Assembly: GCA_003648395.1 (NCBI GenBank) | Contig: QMPB01000048.1 | Span: forward strand, 1-14,274 | DNA: 14,274 nt | Direction: 5' to 3' | Origin: Bacteroidota bacterium | GTDB lineage: Bacteria; Bacteroidota; Bacteroidia; Bacteroidales; UBA1556 | Shown here: one piece after another, positions 1 to 8,231 of the stretch | How positions within the stretch are numbered: position 1 is the first letter of the stretch | Layout of the letters: the number at the start of each line of letters is the position of its first letter | Translations under genes and position numbers: made by a program | Notes under the pieces: generated by a model | Seen by the model: the letters and a program-made list of their open reading frames with translations, nothing else | Database searches by the model: none | Told to the model about the DNA's origin: nothing

Positions 1-1
1 A

Positions 2-1075
2 AAAGCTATTCTAAGATATATAGATTTTGGAAAACCCCAGTATTCTATAATTCATTCTGTTCTTGCTTTATTGCTAGTTTTTGTACCTATTATTTCTTCA
101 TATCAAATTAAGAATAATGTAGTTGATGGAGAAAATAGAGTAAATGTGCTACTTATTCAACCTAATATTGAGCCCTATGATGAGGCCTATACAACTTCTT
201 CCAATGAGTTGATGCACAATATTTTGAACATCACAAGAAAAAATATGGATTCTCAAACTCAAATTGTAATTACTCCAGAATCGAGTATAGAACGTACAAT
301 GTGGGAATCGAGAATAACAGCATATCCTTCAATGGATAGTTTGAGAGAATTTTTTAACCAATATCCAAGATTGAGCTTTCTAATGGGAGCATCTACAAGA
401 CGATTATTGGCAGAGAATAAATATGAAAAAGCTTGTGCCAGACCACTTTCTGATGGTGGCTTTTATTGTAATTATAATACAGCTTTATTTGCCCAAAAAA
501 GAAAGCCCATAGAGTTTTATCATAAGAAGATACTAGTTCCTGGGGTGGAAAAAATGCCATATACAGCCTTGCTTAAACCATTGGAGAAATACGCCATTAA
601 TCTTGGAGGAACATTCGGAACTTTAGGTTGTAGCACAGAACCAAAGCTTTTTAAAATTAATGAAAGTTCTTATGTAGCTCCTATTATTTGTTATGAGTCT
701 ATTTATGGGGAACTTGTGGGGAGTTTTATTGATGAGAAACCAAGTTTTATTGCAGTAATTACCAATGATGCTTGGTGGTACGATAGTCCGGGGCATAGGC
801 AGTTATTTTCTTATGCACGTTTACGAGCTATAGAAACAAGAAATTATGTTGTAAGGGCAGCAAATACTGGTTTCTCGGGAGTGATAAATTCAAAAGGAGA
901 AATTCTACAGAAAACCAAGTTCTATGAAAAGACAGCAGTAAAAGCTGCTATTCCATTATCGACAGTACAAACTTATTATTCTCAAGCAGGAGATTATTTG
1001 GGGAGATTATCGGTTTTCTTGGGGGCGCTTTTGGTATTGGTATTTGTTTCTAAGAGTGTTGTTGGAAGGAAGTAA
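2..1075 (+). CDS. lnt: Apolipoprotein N-acyltransferase, 3' part (cut by the window's left edge)
   Basis: Transfers an acyl chain from phospholipid to the N-terminal cysteine of lipoproteins, the last step of lipoprotein maturation, in the inner membrane with the active site on the periplasmic side. The frame is open without a stop back to position 2, so the gene starts outside the window; the TTG at 71 is an internal leucine codon. What is visible is the last membrane segment before the catalytic domain, a full nitrilase-type domain and a C-terminal membrane helix. The family catalytic triad is in order: Glu in TPESSIER (codon at 278), Lys in YHKKILVP (codon at 524) and Cys in IICYES (codon at 689). 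The Glu in VPGVEKMP is a further family residue. The upstream transmembrane helices are missing only because of the window edge. The next gene starts 7 bp after this stop, so they are probably co-transcribed. Confidence 0.95.
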   Translation, partial: KAILRYIDFGKPQYSIIHSVLALLLVFVPIISSYQIKNNVVDGENRVNVLLIQPNIEPYDEAYTTSSNELMHNILNITRKNMDSQTQIVITPESSIERTMWESRITAYPSMDSLREFFNQYPRLSFLMGASTRRLLAENKYEKACARPLSDGGFYCNYNTALFAQKRKPIEFYHKKILVPGVEKMPYTALLKPLEKYAINLGGTFGTLGCSTEPKLFKINESSYVAPIICYESIYGELVGSFIDEKPSFIAVITNDAWWYDSPGHRQLFSYARLRAIETRNYVVRAANTGFSGVINSKGEILQKTKFYEKTAVKAAIPLSTVQTYYSQAGDYLGRLSVFLGALLVLVFVSKSVVGRK

Positions 1076-1082
1076 TCATCCT

Positions 1083-1532
1083 ATGAAAATAAAAGAATCC
1101 ATATTTAACCTAGCAAGTAAGCATCAAAAACTGCTTGAATTTTTAGTAATATTTTTACTATTTCTTGGTATTTCATTTGAATTTAGCGGTAGTGATGTTA
1201 CTTGGGCGTGGAGCAATTATCCTTTTATTGCTGTATTGCTAATTTTATTAGCAATTATCTTGATGCTTCTTTGGATTAAAGTAGAGAGAAAAAAGATGGA
1301 TGTTTTTAAATTAAGTTTAAAAGAGAATTCCAATACAGATGATAAAAGAGAACTATTAAGTAGAAGACAGCAGCAAGTTTACGATTTGATAATTGCCAAT
1401 AAATCTAATAAAGAAATATGTGAAGAGCTGTTTATTGAAATGAGCACCTTAAAAACACACATTAATAATCTTTACAAGATTTTAGAGGTAAAAAACCGAA
1501 AAGAACTAAAGAAAGAGCACAAAAACCAATAA
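1083..1532 (+). CDS. Membrane-anchored LuxR-type helix-turn-helix regulator
   Basis: A 149-residue protein with two hydrophobic segments (about 18-33 and 47-65), a short charged linker, and a C-terminal LuxR/GerE-type helix-turn-helix (about 91-142). The recognition-helix region reads MSTLKTHINNLYKIL, close to the family pattern STVKxHxxNIxxKL. The start at 1083 is preferred over the upstream in-frame ATG at 1044, which lies inside lnt; AAGGAAG at 1066-1072 sits at ribosome-binding distance. There is no receiver or ligand domain, so the signal, if any, must come through the membrane part or a partner. The membrane half (FEFSGSDVTWAW...LWIKVERK) resembles the whole of the small protein encoded at 1639. 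The family call is firm from sequence; the target genes are unknown. Confidence 0.8.
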   Translation: MKIKESIFNLASKHQKLLEFLVIFLLFLGISFEFSGSDVTWAWSNYPFIAVLLILLAIILMLLWIKVERKKMDVFKLSLKENSNTDDKRELLSRRQQQVYDLIIANKSNKEICEELFIEMSTLKTHINNLYKILEVKNRKELKKEHKNQ

Positions 1533-1558
1533 TTCAACCCTTTTTCAACCCCATAATA

Positions 1559-1590
1559 TTTTGTTAACTAATTAAGATTAATGAGTTTTG
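1559..1590 (+). promoter_or_regulatory. Probable promoter of the 65-residue membrane protein gene
   Basis: A TTTTG element (1559-1563) is separated by 19 bp from GAGTTTTG (1583-1590), which matches the Bacteroidota -7 consensus TAnnTTTG at five of six fixed positions. A start site near 1597 would give a leader of about 40 nt. Assigned by pattern only. Confidence 0.4.
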
Positions 1591-1638
1591 CAGATTATAA
1601 ATAATTAGTAATCATATGTAAACTTAATATCTTAAATT

Positions 1639-1836
1639 ATGAAAAAGAGAAAAAAACTATTCATGGGCGCAACAATATTTAGCTTTTTTACATTATTATC
1701 ATTCAAATTTGATAGCACAACTGTTACATGGATTTGGGAAGGTGATAGAATTACTCCAATATTGTTAGTTATTCTTACAGTAAGTTTTGGAGTTCTATGG
1801 ATTAGAGAAAATAGAAAGGTTGAAGCTAGTAATTAG
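1639..1836 (+). CDS. Small two-helix membrane protein, paralogous to the membrane half of the upstream regulator
   Basis: 65 residues: a basic N-terminus (MKKRKK), a hydrophobic segment at about 7-22, an extracytoplasmic loop containing FKFDSTTVTWIWEG, a second hydrophobic segment at about 39-54 and a basic tail. The pattern F-x-F-x4-VTW-x-W followed by LWI-[KR]-x2-RK is shared with the LuxR-type protein 107 bp upstream, which suggests duplication of the membrane module without the DNA-binding domain. It could form mixed dimers with, or modulate, that regulator; this is inference. No named family is recognised. The start has no Shine-Dalgarno sequence, which is usual here. Its stop overlaps the stop of the convergent PAP2-like gene by 4 bp (TTAG serves both strands). 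Length and conserved features argue for a real gene. Confidence 0.7.
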   Translation: MKKRKKLFMGATIFSFFTLLSFKFDSTTVTWIWEGDRITPILLVILTVSFGVLWIRENRKVEASN

Positions 1837-2465
1837 TTCAACATAGGATAAAGAAAATATACTCCCATAGTAAGCCCTAATATCAGTCCTGTAAAATATC
1901 CAATCAGTAATTCTGTCCAGTTATGTGCCTTTAGAAAGTACCTAGAAATAATTACAATAATTGTAAGTGCCATTATTATAGTCATAGGTACTTCTAAATG
2001 AAGGTCATAAAAATAATTAATTACTAAAATAGTTGCATTGAGCCCCCCCATTCCAGCTGCATGTGTACTTACTTTCAATTTAAAATTAAATAGCAAAAGT
2101 GCTGCACTTACAAGAGTTGGAATTGCAAATAATAAAGGTATTACTATTGGAATAAAATCTATTCTAAACAGCATATAAGTTGTGATTGCAAAATAGGTTG
2201 CAGTAAGGAAATATGGAATGAAACGCTCTTCTTTTGTTTTTAGAAAATAGGAATTTATTATACCATGTTTTTTCAGCATTCGCATGCTAAATAACGGCAA
2301 GCCAATTGTCATAAGTCCAACCATAGCAGCCAATGATACTTGAAATTTAGGGCCAAGCGTTTGCACTTCAAATATTGGCAATACAAAAACAAATAAGAGA
2401 CTATAAAATGGAATAAATAGTGGGTGAAATGATAAAGAAAAACTCTCAGCTAAATCGCGGCGCAT
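1833..2465 (-). CDS. PAP2-like integral membrane protein
   Basis: A 210-residue, very hydrophobic protein with about six membrane segments. It carries traces of the three PAP2 phosphatase signatures: KTKEERFIP (76-84) for the first, STHAAG (133-138) in place of PSGH for the second, and SR-x5-H-x3-E (Ser174, Arg175, His181, Glu185) for the third, where acid phosphatases usually have Asp instead of Glu. A related lipid-phosphate phosphatase fold in the inner membrane is likely. The substrate is unknown and catalysis is not assured, given the altered motifs. It lies 56 bp downstream of rpoN on the same strand with no clear promoter of its own, so it is probably co-transcribed with rpoN. Confidence 0.6.
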   Translation of the reverse strand: MRRDLAESFSLSFHPLFIPFYSLLFVFVLPIFEVQTLGPKFQVSLAAMVGLMTIGLPLFSMRMLKKHGIINSYFLKTKEERFIPYFLTATYFAITTYMLFRIDFIPIVIPLLFAIPTLVSAALLLFNFKLKVSTHAAGMGGLNATILVINYFYDLHLEVPMTIIMALTIIVIISRYFLKAHNWTELLIGYFTGLILGLTMGVYFLYPMLN

Positions 2466-2521
2466 TACTTTGGTTGAATATTTATTATTTACTATTTTAT
2501 ATTTACTGTTTATTGTGATGA

Positions 2522-3988
2522 TTACAGCTCTTTTCTTAATCGAGCTACTGGTATATCTAGTTGTTCTCTATATTTTGAAATAGTTCTACGAGCAATATTA
2601 TAGCCTTTGTCATTAAGAAATTGGGCTAATTTATCGTCTGTATATGGTTTTCGTTTATTCTCTTTTTCAACGATATTCTGTAATATTTTCTTTATTTCTC
2701 TTGTTGAAATCTCCTCTCCATTCTGGTTTTGCATACTTTCTGAGAAGAAAGATTTTAGCTTAAAAGTGCCAAATGGAGTTTGAACATACTTACTATTTAC
2801 AACTCTTGAGATAGTAGATATATCTAAATGAACAATATCAGCTATATTCTTAAGTATCATTGGTCGTAACTTTGTTTCATCACCAGTTAGGAAATATAGC
2901 TCTTGATACTTCATAATAGCTTTCATAGTATCAAATAAAGTATGTTGGCGTTGTTTTATAGCATCAATAAACCATTTTGCAGAATCAATTTTCTGCCTCA
3001 CAAACATCATTGCTTCCTTAGTTTGTTTATTGTTACTAGCTTTAGTTTCTGCATATGCTTCAAGCATATTTCTGTAAGTTCTAGAAATCCGAAGTTCAGG
3101 TGCATTTCTGCCATTTAATTGAAGAACTAATTCACCATCTTCGTGTAAGATTTGAAAATCAGGAACAATATGTTCAATCATTCTAACACTTTCATTTAAA
3201 CTATTACCTGGTTTAGGATTTAATTTAAGGATTTCAGCGATTGCACTTTTTAATACACTTTCTTCAATATTCATTCGGTGCATTATCTCTTCATAGTGTT
3301 TTTTTGAGAAAGCATTGAAAAATCTTTTTAGAATCACCTTTGCATTTGCAATATTTTGGGTTTCTTCTTTATGCTCAAGCTGTATAAGTAAACACTCTTT
3401 TAAATCCCTAGCACACACACCAACAGGATCAAAAGATTGAATAAGCAGAATAAGTTTTTCTACAATTTCTTTAGTAGTATCTATTCCTTGAGTAAATGCT
3501 AAATCATCAACAATAGCAATGCTTTCACGCCTTAAATATCCAGAATCGTCGAGATTTCCAATAATAAACTCTGCTATCTTATGCTCAATTTCTGGTATGT
3601 TTCTATGCGATAGTTGTGTTCTTAGTAGGTCGTGGAATGTGCTTCCTGATACAAATGGAATAGTTCTTTCCTCATCATCAACACTATGATTATTTGCCTC
3701 ATATTTATAATCAGGTGCATCGTCAGGATCTATGTAATCTGTAATATCAAATTCGTCTTCAGTGTTCTTTTCTTGATCTTCCTGGGGATTATCAACTTCT
3801 TCACTATTATCCAAATCGTTTGTTTCATTGTCTGTATCAGTTCCTTCAGTTAAAGCAACATTTTCTTCAATCTCTTGTTTAATACGTTGTTCGAGAGCAA
3901 TTGTTGGAACTTGTAGAAGTTTCATCAGCTGTATTTGCTGAGGCGAAAGCTTTTGCTGTAGTTTCTGATATAATCCCTGTTTTAACAT
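2522..3988 (-). CDS. rpoN: RNA polymerase sigma-54 factor
   Basis: Directs RNA polymerase to -24/-12 promoters that need an ATP-driven activator to open. With the start at 3988 the protein has 488 residues, a normal length, and begins MLKQGLYQKLQQKLSPQQIQLMKLLQ, the standard glutamine- and leucine-rich region I. A strongly acidic stretch follows (about 48-115), then the core-binding region (about 120-350), a helix-turn-helix (around ISTISRVVNSKYVQT) and the C-terminal RpoN box ARRTISKYRE (466-475) that reads the -24 element. The frame is open up to 4078, but the extra 30 residues are hydrophobic and unlike the family, and a promoter-like -7 box lies inside that stretch, so 3988 is chosen. No sigma-54 activator is present in the window. 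Confidence 0.96.
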   Translation of the reverse strand: MLKQGLYQKLQQKLSPQQIQLMKLLQVPTIALEQRIKQEIEENVALTEGTDTDNETNDLDNSEEVDNPQEDQEKNTEDEFDITDYIDPDDAPDYKYEANNHSVDDEERTIPFVSGSTFHDLLRTQLSHRNIPEIEHKIAEFIIGNLDDSGYLRRESIAIVDDLAFTQGIDTTKEIVEKLILLIQSFDPVGVCARDLKECLLIQLEHKEETQNIANAKVILKRFFNAFSKKHYEEIMHRMNIEESVLKSAIAEILKLNPKPGNSLNESVRMIEHIVPDFQILHEDGELVLQLNGRNAPELRISRTYRNMLEAYAETKASNNKQTKEAMMFVRQKIDSAKWFIDAIKQRQHTLFDTMKAIMKYQELYFLTGDETKLRPMILKNIADIVHLDISTISRVVNSKYVQTPFGTFKLKSFFSESMQNQNGEEISTREIKKILQNIVEKENKRKPYTDDKLAQFLNDKGYNIARRTISKYREQLDIPVARLRKEL

Positions 3989-4011
3989 CTGTCTATTTAG
4001 TTTTGAGACTC

Positions 4012-4019
4012 CAAATTTA
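4012..4019 (-). promoter_or_regulatory. rpoN: Candidate -7 box of the rpoN promoter
   Basis: TAAATTTG on the - strand is a perfect match to the Bacteroidota -7 consensus TAnnTTTG. Transcription would begin near 4004, leaving a leader of about 16 nt before the ATG at 3988. No convincing -33 element was found at 19-21 bp upstream. Confidence 0.35.
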
Positions 4020-4098
4020 AAAAAATATTCTACTACTATCGTTATTATTATTGGAAAAAATGAAATTTTAATTAACAATTTCGATTTTTGGCAACATA

Positions 4099-4129
4099 TT
4101 TGTTTGAAAGGAAGTCTTGTTTAGGTTTT
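4099..4129 (+). promoter_or_regulatory. Candidate promoter of the DUF4139 gene
   Basis: TTTG (4099-4102), 19 bp, then TAGGTTTT (4122-4129), which matches TAnnTTTG at five of six fixed positions with the right spacing. The leader would be about 88 nt. It contains two short direct repeats: AACGAAT at 4151 and 4168, and AATAACCA at 4155 and 4179. Assigned by pattern only. Confidence 0.35.
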
Positions 4130-4223
4130 TTCTCTGTATTCCTTGTTATCAACGAATAACCAAATAAACGAATCAACAAATAACCATTTAGCATTTAATA
4201 ATTCAAATTTAACACATATTCTT

Positions 4224-5843
4224 ATGAAACTCTACTTAACAATTCTACTACTGAACATTACACTTATAGTTAGTGCATCAAGCATTGATAAAAAAGTAAA
4301 ATCAAATATTGAATCTGTAACAGTATTCCAGAATGGAGCCCAAATATATAGGACGGCTTCTGCATATTTAAAAAAAGGGCATCAAATAATACGATTGAGT
4401 GATTTGAGTACAACAATAAACCCTCAGAGTATTCAAGTAAAGGGAAAAGGTAACTTTACAATAATGTCGGTAACTCATCAGATTAATTATTTAAAAGAAA
4501 TAAGGAAAAATAAGCGAATAGTTAGTCTTATGGATTCTATAGAACTACTTACTTCCAAACAGCAATATCAGAAACAAATAGTTGCGGCCTATGGTGAAGA
4601 AATACAGTTGTTAAAATCAAATATGACTTTAAAGGGAAATAATAGTAAACTTACTGTTAACGAAATAAAAGCAGCAGCAGATTTTTATAGAGCTCGCTTT
4701 CGTGAAATATATTCTGATAAGTTAAAAATAAATGAGAAAATAAGTAAGCAACAAATTGAAATTAACAAACTTACAAATGCATTAAATTTACTTCAACAAA
4801 GGAGAGCACCAAAAGGTGTTGGTGAAATATTAGTAGAGATTAATGCAAAAGAACAAGTAAGTGCAAAGTTTACATTCGATTATTTGGTAAATAATGCAGG
4901 ATGGACACCATTGTATGATATCCGTGCAATAAATGTTGAAAAACCAATTGAGCTTCATTATAGAGCAAATATTTATCAAAATACTGGTGTTGATTGGAAT
5001 AATATAAAACTTTCAGTTTCTACAGGAAATCCTCGTCAGAATGGAATTATTCCAACATTAAATGTATGGTATTTGAACTATTATAATTCCCAATTAAAAA
5101 ACAAATCATTATCTTATGCTGTTGATGATGATTTGGAAGTAAGTGCTGCACCTCGTTCTAAGGCAATGACTATTTCTCAAGGTTCAATGAATGCAAATAA
5201 TTCAGCAAATTACACCTCTGTTAGTCAGAATCAAACTAACACAATTTTCAAAATATCACTTCCATACACTATTCCTTCGAGCAATAAAAGGGTAAATGTG
5301 AAGGTGCAAAAATGGGAGTTACCTGCTACTTATAGATATTATGCTGTGCCTCGTATCGACCCTGATGCTTTTCTTCAAGCAAGAATTACGGGCTGGGAAG
5401 ATCTTAATCTTATGGCTGGTTCAGTAAATATTTTCTTTGAAGGTACTTATGTTGGTAAATCTTATTTGAATCCATCTAATCTTAATGATACTCTTGACAT
5501 TTCACTGGGTAGAGATAAAAGCATTGTAATTGAAAGAAGAAAAATAAAAGATAAAAACTCAACTGCTGTATTTGGTGGAAGTAAGAAAATGAATGTGGCA
5601 TGGAATATTAGCATAAGAAACAATAAGAAAGACGCTATTCATTTGGTAATTAAAGATCAACTTCCATTATCAAATAGAAAAGACATTGAAGTAAGATTGT
5701 TGCAAAGTTCTGGAGCACAATTTGATAACAAAACAGGTTTTCTTACTTGGGACATGAATATTAAGTCTAAACAAAAGAAAAGTTTAGACTTTCAATATCA
5801 GATTAAATATCCAAAGGATTATAATATATCAAATATTTGGTAG
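4224..5843 (+). CDS. Secreted DUF4140/DUF4139 protein (MuiA-like)
   Basis: A 539-residue exported protein of the family often labelled mucoidy inhibitor A; its biochemical role is not established. It begins with a signal peptide (MKLYLTILLLNITLIVSA). The N-terminal DUF4140 part follows (about 25-120, starting IESVTVFQNGAQIYR), then a charged, probably coiled-coil stretch (about 95-190), then a DUF4139 beta-rich part from about 200 (LVNNAGWTPLYDIRA) to the end (LDFQYQIKYPKD). A low-complexity Ser/Asn-rich insert sits around residues 300-350. The start at 4224 is chosen because the signal peptide begins there; the in-frame TTG at 4143 would add 27 non-family residues. It diverges from rpoN and converges with the protease operon. 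Confidence 0.82.
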   Translation: MKLYLTILLLNITLIVSASSIDKKVKSNIESVTVFQNGAQIYRTASAYLKKGHQIIRLSDLSTTINPQSIQVKGKGNFTIMSVTHQINYLKEIRKNKRIVSLMDSIELLTSKQQYQKQIVAAYGEEIQLLKSNMTLKGNNSKLTVNEIKAAADFYRARFREIYSDKLKINEKISKQQIEINKLTNALNLLQQRRAPKGVGEILVEINAKEQVSAKFTFDYLVNNAGWTPLYDIRAINVEKPIELHYRANIYQNTGVDWNNIKLSVSTGNPRQNGIIPTLNVWYLNYYNSQLKNKSLSYAVDDDLEVSAAPRSKAMTISQGSMNANNSANYTSVSQNQTNTIFKISLPYTIPSSNKRVNVKVQKWELPATYRYYAVPRIDPDAFLQARITGWEDLNLMAGSVNIFFEGTYVGKSYLNPSNLNDTLDISLGRDKSIVIERRKIKDKNSTAVFGGSKKMNVAWNISIRNNKKDAIHLVIKDQLPLSNRKDIEVRLLQSSGAQFDNKTGFLTWDMNIKSKQKKSLDFQYQIKYPKDYNISNIW

Positions 5844-5855
5844 TTGGTGATAGGA

Positions 5856-5906
5856 TGAAATATTAACGCAGTCCGTATATACTTACGGATTGTGTTTAAT
5901 ATTTCA
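5856..5906. terminator. Long hairpin between convergent genes, probable bidirectional terminator
   Basis: Outer arms TGAAATATTAA (5856-5866) and TTAATATTTCA (5896-5906) are perfect complements. With one bulged T at 5895 the stem continues through CGCAG (5867-5871) against TTGTG (5890-5894), with two G-T wobbles, and TCCGTA (5872-5877) against TACGGA (5884-5889). This gives about 22 paired positions around a six-base loop. The right arm contains the last codons and stop of the S8 peptidase gene. It lacks a clean T-run directly after the GC part, so termination is inferred from position and shape. Confidence 0.55.
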
Positions 5907-7575
5907 CAATTTTCTTAGTAATTCTATTCCCTTCAATAATAATACTGACAAAACAAAGTCCTTGATATGAACTATGTAAATCTTCAATTGAATAGAAATT
6001 CTCACCTTGACTTATTTGTACAGAAGATTTTTGATAGATTAACCTTCCACTAATATCAAATATCTCAATATCTACTTTTGTATTTTGTGTAGCATTGAAC
6101 AGGATATGAAATTCATCTTGAAATGGGTTTGGTGCAACTACAAAATCTTGTTTATCTATAATGTATGGTATAGTTTCATTATTCAGTAAAAGTGCTGCTA
6201 AATATACGTTTGGTATTCCATAACCTTGTGTAGAATCTGGATTTAGATATTGATGAGAAGATTGAATTATAGCATTCCTTATTTGTTTTGCATTAGTATT
6301 GTTAGTAGCACTCATAAGGCTTGCAGCTGCGCCTGCCATAAAGGGATTAGAGAATGAAGTTCCATTTCCTCTTATTAGGTCTCCTAAATAACTTATTAAT
6401 GCGGCTTTCTCTCCTATTGCAGTAATGTCTGGTTTTATTCTACCATCAGCACTATAACCAAATGAACTAAATGATGAGGTCTCATAGTCTTTATTAATTG
6501 AGCCAACTGCAAGAATATTTCTTGCATCAGCAGGAAAAGAAATTTTATGCCATGGTTTTTTTCCGGAGTTTCCCGCTGAGTTAAATACTAATATTCCTTT
6601 TGCAGATGCAAAACTAGCAGCTTTGCTAACAATAGCTGTTTTGCCGTCTAACTCACTTTGATTGTGATTGTATTGTGCACTATCGTAAGTGGTATATCCC
6701 AAACTTGATGTAATAATATTTACACCTAGTGAATCGGCATATTCAGCAGCAATAAGCCAATTTACTTCTTCTATTGGTAATTCATATCTATTATCTTCTG
6801 TTTGAAATAAATAATAATCTGCGCCTATAGCACTGCCTGTAAATAGATTTTCAACATAAGCTCCCATAGTGGAGAGCACATAGGTACCATGTGTTCCTGA
6901 GTTAAAAACATCTTGGCCTCCTGTTGTAAAATTCTTAAATCCTAATATTTGACCATTATTAAATAAATGTGAAAAAGCATCCAATTTATTTGCATTCTTA
7001 AAGCCATTATCGAAAACTGCTATTTGTATATCTTGCCCGGTGTTACCGATTTTAATTAGCTGATTAAGCTCAATCATTCTTATTCTGTGATATGTCTCAG
7101 CAGCAATCGCGAGATTATCATAATCAAAACTATCACTTGATTTTCTAGCTTTTAGTTTATATTGTTTTGTTGATGATTTCTTTGTTGTTAATCGAGGAGC
7201 GAGAAATTGCACTTTATTTACTACTGAGGACTTATAAATAGCTTCTAGTTTTGTGCTGTCATCAATAAATACTAGGGCGGCATTTAACCATTTTGAAGTG
7301 TAATTAATAGTAGCTCCATAATTAAGCAAGCTGTCTAGATTTCTTTTATTAACAGGTAAGTCTGTACTATCAATATGGATTTTAGCAATTAATCTTCTGT
7401 AAATCGATTTTTCGGAAAGATAAGCACTTGGGTTAGAAAGGCTGTAACTAGAATTATTTTTATTATTAAAACTAACTAAGTAATACGAATTTGAGTATTG
7501 AGCAGATATATTTTCATTTATTAGTAGAAATGAAAAAAAACAAAGAAAGAGTAAAAGAAAACTATTCTTTACCAT
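5896..7575 (-). CDS. Secreted S8 (subtilisin-like) serine peptidase with T9SS sorting domain
   Basis: 559 residues. A signal peptide (about 1-25, ending ISAQ) leads into an N-terminal region (27-150) of the kind found in Bacteroidota subtilases. The peptidase domain follows with the whole catalytic set: Asp189 (AVFDNG), His229 (GTHGTYV), oxyanion Asn336 (NSAGNSG) and Ser407 (NGTSFSNP). The C-terminal 85 residues (from VAPNPF at 480) form a type A type IX secretion sorting domain with the typical IEIFDISGRLIY strand and the ending ITKKIVKY. The protein should therefore be exported to the cell surface or released and cleave proteins there. The gene overlaps the upstream lipoprotein gene by 14 bp, suggesting coupled translation. 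It is the last gene of the four-gene operon. Substrate unknown. Confidence 0.92.
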   Translation of the reverse strand: MVKNSFLLLFLCFFSFLLINENISAQYSNSYYLVSFNNKNNSSYSLSNPSAYLSEKSIYRRLIAKIHIDSTDLPVNKRNLDSLLNYGATINYTSKWLNAALVFIDDSTKLEAIYKSSVVNKVQFLAPRLTTKKSSTKQYKLKARKSSDSFDYDNLAIAAETYHRIRMIELNQLIKIGNTGQDIQIAVFDNGFKNANKLDAFSHLFNNGQILGFKNFTTGGQDVFNSGTHGTYVLSTMGAYVENLFTGSAIGADYYLFQTEDNRYELPIEEVNWLIAAEYADSLGVNIITSSLGYTTYDSAQYNHNQSELDGKTAIVSKAASFASAKGILVFNSAGNSGKKPWHKISFPADARNILAVGSINKDYETSSFSSFGYSADGRIKPDITAIGEKAALISYLGDLIRGNGTSFSNPFMAGAAASLMSATNNTNAKQIRNAIIQSSHQYLNPDSTQGYGIPNVYLAALLLNNETIPYIIDKQDFVVAPNPFQDEFHILFNATQNTKVDIEIFDISGRLIYQKSSVQISQGENFYSIEDLHSSYQGLCFVSIIIEGNRITKKIVKY

Positions 7576-8227
7576 AACTAATAATCTTGTATTCTGTAAA
7601 ATATCCTCTTAAACCTGTTATTTTCACCTCTTTATGAATTCTTTTTTCATAAATCATTCCAATATTTCTAGCAAAAACAGCTTTGTGAACAAACTCTCGA
7701 GCTAAGTTTACATCATCTAAATAAACTATTGAAGCACAGCTGTCATAAGTATTGTTTAACATTGTTTTTTGAAAATCAATATCATCACAAATAGCATCTG
7801 TCGCGGTATTGCTATTCAGTGAATTAGAGTTCCATCTAGCACCAGCATATAAAGGAAAGATTAGATTTATCTCGTTTATGTTCTCTACTGAAGTTTCCAC
7901 TCTGTTACTAGTTTTTGTAATTGAATAATTAGAGGAGAAAGTATAATTGGTAGAGTCTGTTTTAGCATATTTTTTCCACCAATACGAAGTTCTTCCAGCA
8001 TTGTCAACAAACTGGCTATCAATAAGGAGTTTTACGCTATAACTAAATGTATCTATGGAGTTATTAAAATCATCCCATACTATAGAATCAACTTCATAAA
8101 TAGAGTAAATAGATTGCTCAACAGGGAAATAATTATATCCCATATCAATGGGAGCTTCAGTTTCCTTTTTGTCGCAAGAAATAAGGAATAATAATACTAA
8201 AAACATGAAAATTATTGATTTATACAT
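7562..8227 (-). CDS. Putative lipoprotein of unknown function
   Basis: 221 residues. A lipoprotein signal peptide with lipobox LISC puts the lipidated cysteine at residue 18; the mature protein starts CDKKE. The rest is a soluble, beta-rich, Tyr/Trp/Ser-rich domain (MGYNYFPVEQSIYSIYEVDS..., later IGMIYEKRIHKEVK), a pattern common in uncharacterised Bacteroidota surface lipoproteins. No catalytic motif was seen. It starts 4 bp after mnmA and overlaps the S8 peptidase start by 14 bp. The tight coupling to the peptidase suggests the two may act together at the envelope, for instance as partner or substrate; this is inference only. Confidence 0.75.
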   Translation of the reverse strand: MYKSIIFMFLVLLFLISCDKKETEAPIDMGYNYFPVEQSIYSIYEVDSIVWDDFNNSIDTFSYSVKLLIDSQFVDNAGRTSYWWKKYAKTDSTNYTFSSNYSITKTSNRVETSVENINEINLIFPLYAGARWNSNSLNSNTATDAICDDIDFQKTMLNNTYDSCASIVYLDDVNLAREFVHKAVFARNIGMIYEKRIHKEVKITGLRGYFTEYKIISYGKE

Positions 8228-8231
8228 AGTG

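Noticed and set aside
71..1075. lnt starting at the TTG at 71
   Set aside because: The frame has no stop back to position 2 and the upstream codons continue a membrane segment, so the gene is cut by the window edge rather than starting here.
3989..4078. N-terminal extension of sigma-54 by 30 residues
   Set aside because: The added residues are hydrophobic and unlike the conserved sigma-54 N-terminus, which begins at the ATG at 3988. A perfect -7 box lies within the extension.
4151..4186. Short repeats in the DUF4139 leader as a CRISPR or regulatory array
   Set aside because: Only two imperfectly arranged copies of 7-8 bp in AT-rich DNA, with no regular spacer.
4143..4223. TTG-initiated extension of the DUF4139 protein
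   Set aside because: It would place 27 polar residues before a clear signal peptide that starts with its own ATG at 4224.
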